From positions 1 through 50,688 of the forward strand of contig JAWXUT010000001.1 of NCBI GenBank assembly GCA_044426075.1: a stretch of DNA of 50,688 nucleotides, written 5' to 3'. The first letter of the stretch is position 1, and every line of letters begins with the position of its first letter. Source of the stretch: JAWXUT01 sp044426075 (GTDB lineage Bacteria > Bacillota > Clostridia > Christensenellales > DTU072). Under the pieces are notes generated by a model, which saw only the letters and a program-made list of their open reading frames with translations, was not told the origin of the DNA and searched no databases. This document shows positions 26,201 to 32,140 of the stretch, piece by piece. The position numbers were made by a program, and so were the translations under genes.

Positions 26201-26893
26201 CTTGATGTTGATAAAGCGGCACAAGAAAGTGCTTCTTTACGTAGAAAAATAGAGCGTTTGGGTCCACTAAACGAACTTGCAGAATCGCGTTTTGTTGAAG
26301 AACAAGAGCGTTTCAGTTCTATGCAGACACAATATGTTGATCTAGAAAAGGCAAGTACAGACTTAAAAACCCTCATTAAATCATTAACTTCAGAGATGAC
26401 TGAAAAGTTTTCAAAGAGTTTCATTCAAATCAACGCAAACTTCCAAGAGGTATTTTGTGAATTATTTGGCGGTGGTCGCGCAGAATTGGTGCTAGAAACT
26501 GAAGATGGCGAAAAGAGTGTGCTTGAAGCTGGCATCGAGATCATTGCAGAACCACCAGGAAAAAAACCACAGCGCATAAGTCTGTTGTCGGGTGGCGAAC
26601 GCGCAATGACAGCCATTGCAATATTGTTCTCAATTATCAAATTGAAGCCAATGCCATTCAGCTTGCTAGATGAAATTGAAGCAGCGTTGGATGAAAACAA
26701 TGCAACATTATTCGCCCAATACTTGAAAAAGTTTGCAAGCAGAACGCAGTTTATCGTAGTAACTCACCGTAAGCCAACAATGGCATTGTCAGATGTTCTA
26801 TACGGTGTAACCAACCAAGAAAAGGGCGTAAGTACACTTGTCAGTGTTAAACTTGAAGACGCAATCAAAACAATTGAAGAGGAGAAAAAGTAG
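23279..26893 (+). CDS. smc: Chromosome segregation SMC ATPase
   Basis: A 1204-residue SMC, which with ScpAB loads on DNA and compacts sister chromosomes. The N-terminal head has FKSFADK and Walker A GPNGCGKS (31-38). Long coiled coils flank a hinge at about 510-670 (GTVGEVISVP to SGAITGGSAPSGSSR). The C-terminal head carries the signature LLSGGERAM (S1104) and Walker B LLDEIEAALD (D1131, E1132). The start is TTG, preceded by GAGAGGG; SMCs begin MxLxRIEIxGFKSFADK, so this start fits. ftsY follows with no gap. Confidence 0.97.
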   Translation: MNLNRIEIYGFKSFADKVAIDFNSNITGIVGPNGCGKSNVADAVRWVLGEQTASVLRCKKMPEVIFSGTENRKSLSYCEVSLFLDNTQKFYKVDYEEVIITRKLDKSGESEYFINRAPCRWKDIIELFRDSGIGREGYSIIGQGKVEEILSARPESRRKIFEEAAGITAFRARRVETERNLERTRLNMERINDMRMEIERSLQPLEEEAKTANKAKELKKRMKMIDIYYFLHQTEHSADERARLTKRVKSAQLDVENAHSALAESSREYNISMIDIENSDIFTNKLRDQIAERMVIAERKMGETRLLTAELTNLKKKGQEIATEIATCTTRQADREQKRIENTDQLEKSTAELAEQEAIYAELEAIYKEMQIDVKQQEMQLEATNEMVFNSSDKLHSFDKDETKLAVELSMLSDSLGKDKEEYKEKTGKLSAVKKEIDRTVAARAVIAEEKAEKEEERASAMEKYNMALSEMQKDKAIFDEKQKLIAQFEYKIASEKKILKDYNNYAHSVRFLMNEANKNPAVKELILGTVGEVISVPKDLQVAIEVALGGSIQNIIVERDVDATQLIKVMRERNYGRATFLPVASIRGNFLNSSADRILDEDGVVGVASDLINCNRKFSNIISNLLGRTIIVEDSETAMRINKRYNAGIRMVTISGSVFAPSGAITGGSAPSGSSRILSKESEVKDLETKLARLVQQCNTARDIIAEATKENQGLEDACKVLSARITVLDKELTAYDVKLEALNNEAEIFNNEIEKLLGRNGEISARMKAVKDNIDRASADKDSAANEKVSADDFLNEQRQKLNDAREELEEKASEYIAAKNELTKLTHEVETYTRSIAENTAEISAIQIQLADAKTRNVINERDVIAAESKVDISNYDEEDRVQLESMRAEVAKVEEHKKNMQQKVAELNITKEELNKKILEVEERRVREESALERMMSDVEALTERISTDYDMDYNSALEFRKETAAEEFELDVDKAAQESASLRRKIERLGPLNELAESRFVEEQERFSSMQTQYVDLEKASTDLKTLIKSLTSEMTEKFSKSFIQINANFQEVFCELFGGGRAELVLETEDGEKSVLEAGIEIIAEPPGKKPQRISLLSGGERAMTAIAILFSIIKLKPMPFSLLDEIEAALDENNATLFAQYLKKFASRTQFIVVTHRKPTMALSDVLYGVTNQEKGVSTLVSVKLEDAIKTIEEEKK

Positions 26894-27790
26894 ATGGGAA
26901 TCTTTAGTAGCATAAAAAGTGCACTAACCAAAACCAAAGAAAATCTAGGCAAAAAGATATTTGAAGCATTCAAAGCTAAAAATCTTGATGATGAATTTTA
27001 TGATGAGTTAGAAATGTCAATGATATCAGCCGATATGGGTGTTTCTGCTACAGAAAGTATAATTTCTGAGTTAAAGGATACTTTGTACAGAAATAAAATT
27101 ACCAATCCAGAAAAGGCGCGCGAAGAACTAAAGCGCATAATGCTTGAAAGTATCGACTATGAAATTCCAGAATATGAATATCCACTACTAGTAATGGTTG
27201 CGGGTGTAAACGGCGTTGGCAAAACAACTGCAATAGGCAAGCTAAGCAAGTATTTTACCTCACAAGGAAAAAGTGTTATAGTAGCCGCAGCCGACACATT
27301 TAGGGCTGCAGCAAGTGAGCAACTTGAAGTATGGGCAAAGCGCGCGGGCGTAAGAATCGTTAAAAATAGCGAGGGTAGTGACCCTGCCGCCGTAGTTTTT
27401 GATGCAATTAGTAGTGCAAAAGCTAAAGGAACCGATGTTATTCTAGTTGACACTGCAGGTAGATTGCACAACAAGAAAAACCTAATGGAAGAACTTAAAA
27501 AAATCAATAGGGTTATAGCTAGAGAATTGCCAGATGCGGACCAAAGAAACTATATTGTGCTAGACGCAACTACTGGACAAAATGCAGTAAGCCAAGTTGA
27601 AATTTTTAACGAAGCAATTGATATTGACGGAATCATTTTGACTAAACTTGACGGAACTGCAAAAGGTGGCGTTGTTATGGCGATATCAGCCGAACTAGAA
27701 ATCCCAGTTGTGTTTGCTGGAATTGGTGAGGGTATTGATGACCTAATTCCATTCAATCCAAATGATTTTATTGATGAAATATTTGCCTAA
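26894..27790 (+). CDS. ftsY: Signal recognition particle receptor FtsY
   Basis: A 298-residue SRP GTPase that docks ribosome-SRP complexes at the membrane. It has a short N-domain (about 1-90), then G1 GVNGVGKTT (104-112), the DTFRAAASEQL motif, G3 DTAGRLHNK, G4 TKLDGTAKGG and a C-terminal GIGEGIDDLIPF. It lacks the long acidic A-domain of E. coli FtsY, as usual in Firmicutes. GGAGA stands before the ATG, which follows the smc stop directly. ffh is not next to it. Confidence 0.97.
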   Translation: MGIFSSIKSALTKTKENLGKKIFEAFKAKNLDDEFYDELEMSMISADMGVSATESIISELKDTLYRNKITNPEKAREELKRIMLESIDYEIPEYEYPLLVMVAGVNGVGKTTAIGKLSKYFTSQGKSVIVAAADTFRAAASEQLEVWAKRAGVRIVKNSEGSDPAAVVFDAISSAKAKGTDVILVDTAGRLHNKKNLMEELKKINRVIARELPDADQRNYIVLDATTGQNAVSQVEIFNEAIDIDGIILTKLDGTAKGGVVMAISAELEIPVVFAGIGEGIDDLIPFNPNDFIDEIFA

Positions 27791-27840
27791 ATCTAGTCGA
27801 CAAAACTAGCAAAAATAATACAAATTAAAACGAATATTTT

Positions 27841-27872
27841 GCTCATACGTGGTTTATAATTTACGTATGAGC
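27841..27872 (+). promoter_or_regulatory. -10 box framed by a 10-bp inverted repeat
   Basis: GCTCATACGT (27841-27850) and ACGTATGAGC (27863-27872) are perfect inverted copies. Between them lies TATAAT (27855-27860), and the second arm contains the ATG start (27867-27869). A protein bound here would cover both promoter and start codon, or the arms could pair in RNA from an upstream transcript. Confidence 0.55.
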
Positions 27873-28352
27873 AAATTTTTTATTAAAGACAAATCACAAA
27901 AAGCAACCGTAAATCAAGTATCCTCACTTCAAGACTTAGTGCTAAAATTGAAGTCCGAAAACGCAAGTTTGGGTGCCGAAATCTCCAGTTATCGCAAAAG
28001 AGAGTGCGAAATAACTGAAGCCTTATCAATGGCAAAAACCCACGCAGAAGAGTACGCGTCGGAGTCACGCATTCGCTATAAAATGGAAGGTGAGCGTTTA
28101 GCCCGATATCGCAAACAATGGCAAGGGTATCTTGCAAATCTATCAAGTGCCGAAGAACTTGGCAAAGAGATATTGCGTACGCAAAAATTATTAAAAGATT
28201 GCAATTCAGAAATTTTCAACGCGTTAAATCGTGATGTAAAAATATCCGACCCCGAGCAAGACTTTCAAGCCGAATCTTCCCGCCTTCAGCCAACCGTTCC
28301 CGACAATCTATCTGGGGAGGATATATGTGACCTCATAAAACAACTAATGTAG
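27867..28352 (+). CDS. Coiled-coil protein, weakly DivIVA-like
   Basis: A 161-residue soluble protein with no signal peptide or membrane segment. A coiled coil covers roughly residues 15-110. The part EITEALSMAKTHAEEYASES recalls the AL..AQ..A.. repeat of DivIVA/GpsB second domains, but the lipid-binding N-terminal domain of DivIVA is missing, so this is only a resemblance. The C-terminus is short and acidic. The ATG at 27867 is preferred to the GTG at 27849 because the latter lies before the -10 box; neither has a ribosome site, so a leaderless mRNA is likely. It follows smc-ftsY, hinting at a cell-division or chromosome role. Function is not known. Confidence 0.7.
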   Translation: MSKFFIKDKSQKATVNQVSSLQDLVLKLKSENASLGAEISSYRKRECEITEALSMAKTHAEEYASESRIRYKMEGERLARYRKQWQGYLANLSSAEELGKEILRTQKLLKDCNSEIFNALNRDVKISDPEQDFQAESSRLQPTVPDNLSGEDICDLIKQLM

Positions 28353-28480
28353 TAAAAACGCGTATTTCACGCACCTAACTTCTAAAACCCCCGCCCGCCC
28401 AGCATTCATTTACGCCTAGTAATATTCGTGCCGGTCGGGCGGGGGTTTTATTGTTATGCACGCAAACTACGCGTTTTTAC
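28352..28480. repeat. Nested inverted-repeat element, copy B
   Basis: GTAAAAACGCGTA (28352-28364) pairs perfectly with TACGCGTTTTTAC (28468-28480). Inside, a GC-rich stem (28383-28400 with 28433-28450; one mismatch; core CCCCCGCCCG) is followed by TTTTATTG on the plus strand and TTTTAG on the minus strand. The plan is that of copy A at 11573. Its first base is the last base of the stop codon of the gene before it. Confidence 0.78.
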
Positions 28481-28640
28481 ACGACTTCTATTTAAGCAAA
28501 GATAATATAATTCGCGAAAATTTCACGCACATTACTGCACGCAAACTACGCGTTTTTACACGACTTCTATTTGAGCAAAGATAATATAATTCGCAAAAAT
28601 TTCACGCACATTACTGCACAAACTCCGCGTTTTTACCTAA
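28458..28640. repeat. 79-bp tandem repeat derived from the element's arms
   Basis: Two near-identical 79-base units (28458-28536 and 28537-28615) and a partial third begin with GCACGCAAACTACGCG. Each unit carries the right arm of the nested element (to TTTTTAC), an AT-rich middle with GATAATATAATTCGC, and a left-arm-like end TTTCACGCACATTACT. The first unit overlaps copy B. A degraded left arm, CGCGTATTTCACGCAC, reappears at 28742-28757, so the whole non-coding stretch 28353-28775 seems built from this family. No gene is seen in it. Confidence 0.75.
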
Positions 28641-28828
28641 AATCCATATATCACGCCCACAACTTTACGAGCACCCAATCTTAGGCTTTTTACACGGCTT
28701 CTATTTAAGATTAATAAGTAAGAATTAGTTGCTTTTTTAATCGCGTATTTCACGCACGAAACAGTATACAATCTTGTGACAGTTTGAATGAAGAATGTAG
28801 GTTTTTAATATATGTTATTTTATTATTA

Positions 28829-28858
28829 AAGGCTATAGCGATTAATCACTATAGCCTT
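28829..28858 (-). terminator. Stem-loop after the OFA transporter gene
   Basis: AAGGCTATAG (28829-28838) pairs with CTATAGCCTT (28849-28858). It lies 28 bases beyond the transporter stop on the minus strand and is followed by a loose T-rich tract, so it is a plausible but not strong terminator. Confidence 0.6.
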
Positions 28859-28885
28859 AATGTTTGTTAAATTTGTATTACTTTA

Positions 28886-30145
28886 CTATTCTGCGTCTTC
28901 TGCTGTAGTAGCTTTAATTTTTGTTTCAGCTATTTTTGCTGCAGTTTTCTTTGGGAATGAGATGATTGCGATAATTCCTAATGCTGCTAATGCGGCACAA
29001 GCTGCAATTATAAATGCAGGGATCATATCGTTAAAGTTGCCACTAATAGTTGCTTTGTCTTTAAATATACCTGCAATTGTTGATGACATAACTGCGCCAC
29101 AGCCAAAGCCAATCATAACCATTCCGTAAATTGTTGCCACATTTTTTTGACCGAATAGGTCTGATGTTGCATTTGGGAATGTGCTTAGTAGTCCGCCATA
29201 GAAGAATCCGATTATTGCAATTAGTGCAAATATCCACCAGCCGTTTGCAAGTATTACAAGTGCTGTTGAAACTGCGCTTCCAATCATTAGAATAAATAGC
29301 GTATTTTTTCTGCCGATTTTGTCACATATTGCGCCCCAAGTTAGGCGTCCTAAGCTGTTGAATAATGATATTATAATAACACCCACAGATGCGGCTTCTG
29401 CCATACCTTTAAATGTTGCAATTGATGTTGCAAAGCCTATCATCATTAGTCCACCCATACTTGATAAAGCGAACGCCAATGCTAATAGATATAGTTTTGG
29501 ATCTCTAAGTGCTTCAGAAACAGTTTTGCTGTTGTCTGCTGTTTTTGTTGCAGAAGTAGCAACCTTTGGTGACTCGTATAAAAAGAATGAACAAGCTACA
29601 GTAACTACAAAAACAATTGCGCCTAGTACTAAGAATGTTTTTGAATCACCCACGCCAGAACCGCCAAATGCTGTAAGCATTGCAGATATTACTGGTGTAA
29701 ATACAACTCCGCCAAGTCCTAATGATGCAACAATTATGCCAGTTATTAAACCTTTATTGTCTGGATACCATCTTTGTGCGTTTGCAATTGTTGGTGTATA
29801 AGCCATACCCATACCAATACCGCCCATTATGCCATATGTAAACCAAATTAAATAAGGGAAGTTTGCAGTAACTAGTCCAGAACAAATAAATCCTAAGCCA
29901 GCTAACGCGCCACCAAACATAACTATATATTTAGTTTGATATTTTGATGAAAGTTTACCGCCAATAATGCTACCAAAAGCAAGTGTTGCAAGTAATAATG
30001 AGTAAGCTAGGGCTGCTTTTGCAGAGTCTCCAGCGAATAGGATTTCAGCAATACCATTCTGGAACAAGCTCCACACATACGCAATGCCACAACACATTTG
30101 TATCGCAGCAGATGCCACAGTAACTATAATTTTTTTACTATTCAA
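28886..30145 (-). CDS. MFS transporter, OFA (oxalate/formate antiporter-like) family
   Basis: A 419-residue protein with twelve predicted membrane helices and the OFA signature near the start (MCCGIAYVWSLFQNGI) and at helix 4-5 (GIMGGIGMGMAYTPTIANAQRWYPD). OFA members exchange small carboxylates such as oxalate/formate or lactate, but many gut homologues have no known substrate, and the oxalate-binding residues cannot be judged here. The start is TTG with GGAGGAG five bases upstream. The tail after residue 395 is short and charged. It diverges from the dehydrogenase gene at 30471, and the pair may share regulation. Confidence 0.85.
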   Translation of the reverse strand: MNSKKIIVTVASAAIQMCCGIAYVWSLFQNGIAEILFAGDSAKAALAYSLLLATLAFGSIIGGKLSSKYQTKYIVMFGGALAGLGFICSGLVTANFPYLIWFTYGIMGGIGMGMAYTPTIANAQRWYPDNKGLITGIIVASLGLGGVVFTPVISAMLTAFGGSGVGDSKTFLVLGAIVFVVTVACSFFLYESPKVATSATKTADNSKTVSEALRDPKLYLLALAFALSSMGGLMMIGFATSIATFKGMAEAASVGVIIISLFNSLGRLTWGAICDKIGRKNTLFILMIGSAVSTALVILANGWWIFALIAIIGFFYGGLLSTFPNATSDLFGQKNVATIYGMVMIGFGCGAVMSSTIAGIFKDKATISGNFNDMIPAFIIAACAALAALGIIAIISFPKKTAAKIAETKIKATTAEDAE

Positions 30146-30166
30146 TTTGACTCCTCCAATTTAAAC

Positions 30167-30182
30167 TATATTGCGCAATATA
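30167..30182. promoter_or_regulatory. 16-bp perfect palindrome before the OFA gene
   Basis: TATATTGCGCAATATA reads the same on both strands. It lies 22 bases before the transporter start and takes in a likely -10 (TATATT on the minus strand), as a repressor operator would. A second dyad, TAACTACA/TGTAGTTA (30204-30211 and 30220-30227), lies at the -35 side. The remaining spacer to 30400 is AT-rich with no frame seen. Confidence 0.5.
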
Positions 30183-30402
30183 ATTTATCTTAATGTATTA
30201 AAATAACTACATATGTATTTGTAGTTAATAGTAACATAACAAAGTGGGTTTTGTAAAGGAAATTGACAAAGCAAAATTAAAATATTGAGTAAAAATAAGT
30301 AAAAACTCTAAAATATAGCAAAAAGCTAGCAGGTGTAAGCATAAAATGGAACATATAACAATATACTATCATAATGAAAATGTACAAATATAACAAAAAC
30401 TA

Positions 30403-30431
30403 TTGACTTCACAGAGGTTTTTTGATATAAT
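30403..30431 (+). promoter_or_regulatory. Strong promoter of the Gfo/Idh/MocA gene
   Basis: TTGACT (30403-30408), exactly 17 bases, then TATAAT (30426-30431). The leader to the ATG is about 33 bases and carries AGGAG. Confidence 0.85.
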
Positions 30432-30470
30432 AAAGATACATTTATAAATTAAATTCATAGGAGAATTGAA

Positions 30471-31652
30471 ATGAAAAAACTTAGATTTGGTATTGTCGGA
30501 ATCGGCAAACAAGGATCATACTATGCAAGAGTTTTAGGTTCACTAAATAAATTGTTGGTTAAAGGCGGAGAGCTAACAGCAATCTGTGAAATCAAAGAAG
30601 ACAGAATTGCATATGCAAAAGCTAAATATCCAAACGTAAAAATCTTTACAGATTACAACGAAATGTTTGCAAGTGGAGAAATCGATGCAGTTTGCGTTGA
30701 GACACCTCACTACCAACATCCTACAATCACAATGGCAGCTTTAAAAGCAGGTTTACATGTTCTATGTGACAAGCCAGCTGGTGTTCACACAACAATGGTT
30801 AAAGAAATGATTGCTTGTGCTGAAGAAACAAAAAAACAATATCCAGATCAAGTATTTGGTATGATGTTTAACCAACGTACAAACCCACTATACATCAAAG
30901 CTAAAGAGATTATCGATAGCGGTGAGTTGGGTGATTTAAAACGTATCGTTTGGATTATCACAAACTGGTATCGTCCACAAAAATATTATGATCAAGGTGG
31001 CTGGAGAGGCACTTGGGGTGGCGAAGGCGGAGGCGTTCTTCTAAACCAATGCCCACACCAACTAGACTTGTTCACATGGTTAGTAGGTCTTCCAGAATCA
31101 GTTTCAGCTACAATTTCAACACGTGGCCGTAACATTTCTGTAGAGAACGATGTTACAGCAGTTTGCAAATACAAAAATGGTGCAACTGGTGTATTTATCA
31201 CATCAACACACGACTTCCCAGGTACAAACAGACTAGAAATTACTGGTGACGGTGGTAAAATCGTTATTGAAGGTATGAAACTTACTTTCACAAAGAACGA
31301 TATTATGGAATCAACTTACAGTTCAAACGGTAAAGAGTTTATGGGTAAAATCCCACACAAAACAACTACATACAAAGGTATGAAGTACTACCTACAACCA
31401 CTAAAATATCCACCACAACATCCAGGTATCATGAAAAACTTTACTGAGTTTATCTTGGGTCAAACAAAAGAGTTCAAAGCTCCAGGCGAACAAGGTATTA
31501 TCGGTTTAACACTTTCAAACGCTATCCACCTTTCAGGTTGGACTGGTAAAGAAGTTAAAATGCCACTTTCAGAAGAATCAGAGAAAGAGTTTATAGCAGA
31601 GCTAGATAAACGTATCAAAGAAGAAGCTGATGCAGGTATCGCAATCGAATAG
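30471..31652 (+). CDS. Gfo/Idh/MocA family NAD(P)-dependent dehydrogenase
   Basis: A 393-residue sugar or inositol-type oxidoreductase. The Rossmann motif GIVGIGKQG is at 8-16, VETPHYQH follows, and the catalytic lysine lies in CDKPAGVH (the EKP motif of the family). The C-terminal half has the GGGVLLNQCPHQLDLFTWL helix with the acid-base histidine. No signal peptide, so cytosolic. Its codons are the most strongly biased in the window (ACA, GGT, AAC, CGT), and it has a near-consensus promoter and a very strong terminator, so it is probably highly expressed. Substrate unknown; the single-gene layout gives no clue. Confidence 0.88.
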   Translation: MKKLRFGIVGIGKQGSYYARVLGSLNKLLVKGGELTAICEIKEDRIAYAKAKYPNVKIFTDYNEMFASGEIDAVCVETPHYQHPTITMAALKAGLHVLCDKPAGVHTTMVKEMIACAEETKKQYPDQVFGMMFNQRTNPLYIKAKEIIDSGELGDLKRIVWIITNWYRPQKYYDQGGWRGTWGGEGGGVLLNQCPHQLDLFTWLVGLPESVSATISTRGRNISVENDVTAVCKYKNGATGVFITSTHDFPGTNRLEITGDGGKIVIEGMKLTFTKNDIMESTYSSNGKEFMGKIPHKTTTYKGMKYYLQPLKYPPQHPGIMKNFTEFILGQTKEFKAPGEQGIIGLTLSNAIHLSGWTGKEVKMPLSEESEKEFIAELDKRIKEEADAGIAIE

Positions 31653-31675
31653 TTCACTATTCTAAAATAAAATGC

Positions 31676-31752
31676 AATAACCCTTGCGGGCAAACTAACC
31701 AAGATACGATGGTATCTTTAGTTAGTTGTGCCAACGCAAGGGTTATTTTTGT
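31676..31752. terminator. Long hairpin terminator after the dehydrogenase gene
   Basis: AATAACCCTTGCG (31676-31688) pairs perfectly with CGCAAGGGTTATT (31735-31747), and the stem continues inside through GATAC/GTATC with few mismatches. It ends in TTTTTG on the plus strand. The length (about 70 bases) is more than a usual terminator. Confidence 0.8.
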
Positions 31753-31788
31753 TTCAAGCAAAATACATAAAGTTGCAAAATTCGCAAT

Positions 31789-31812
31789 TTACTGTATCTA
31801 TAGCTACAGTAA
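31789..31812. repeat. Near-perfect 24-bp palindrome between convergent genes
   Basis: TTACTGTA (31789-31796) and TACAGTAA (31805-31812) flank a centre with CTATAG, itself palindromic; only one pair is mismatched. It lies between the dehydrogenase terminator and the tRNA, far from any start codon. Confidence 0.45.
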
Positions 31813-31864
31813 TCGGAATATTATTGCACAAATTTTCTTCACAACGCATTATTATTTATCCATT

Positions 31865-31900
31865 AAAAAAGCTATAAAGAATTGTCTTCTTTATAGCTTT
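31865..31900 (-). terminator. tRNA-Val terminator
   Basis: Directly after the CCA end on the minus strand, AAAAGCTATAAAGAA pairs with TTCTTTATAGCTTTTT and ends in a T-run. The same stem would work on the plus strand. Confidence 0.85.
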
Positions 31901-31901
31901 T

Positions 31902-31977
31902 TGGTGGACAATAACGGGCTCGAACCGCTGACTTCCTCCACGTCAAGGAGACACTCTACCAGCTGAGTTAATTGTCC
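31902..31977 (-). tRNA. tRNA-Val (anticodon GAC)
   Basis: A 76-base cloverleaf with encoded CCA. The acceptor pair is GGACAAT/ATTGTCC with discriminator A; the D arm is ACTC/GAGT; the anticodon stem TCTCC/GGAGG holds loop TTGACGT with anticodon GAC, reading GUC and GUU; the T arm AGCGG/CCGTT holds TTCGAGC. All four stems pair. Confidence 0.95.
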
Positions 31978-31988
31978 ATTGCTTAAAT

Positions 31989-32017
31989 ATAGTATCAAAT
32001 TTTGGTATGCTTGTAAA
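31989..32017 (-). promoter_or_regulatory. tRNA-Val promoter
   Basis: On the minus strand, TTTACA (32012-32017), 17 bases, TACTAT (31989-31994), then the tRNA 5' end eleven bases on. Confidence 0.65.
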
Positions 32018-32097
32018 GTGTTTTTGAAAAAATATAAAAAATTTACAAGTATTGCAAAAGTTTGCGCTTATTAGTTGCTCACTATACTATAATATGA

Positions 32098-32103
32098 TAT
32101 AAT
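32098..32103 (+). promoter_or_regulatory. ileS -10 box
   Basis: TATAAT sits 37 bases before the ileS ATG; a second TATAAT starts at 32088. TTGCTC (32075-32080) is a weak -35 at 17 bases. The leader is too short for a T-box. Confidence 0.55.
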
Positions 32104-32140
32104 CTAAAAGCAATAATGTAATATTCTAGGAGTTATTATA

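Noticed and set aside
28860..29801. Plus-strand frames of 89 and 160 codons over the transporter gene
   Set aside because: They are antisense shadows of a clear membrane transporter, with no ribosome site and serine/proline/isoleucine-rich nonsense composition.
31978..32140. T-box riboswitch before ileS
   Set aside because: The likely transcription start is only about 30 bases before the ATG, and neither the T-box sequence nor a specifier hairpin is seen.
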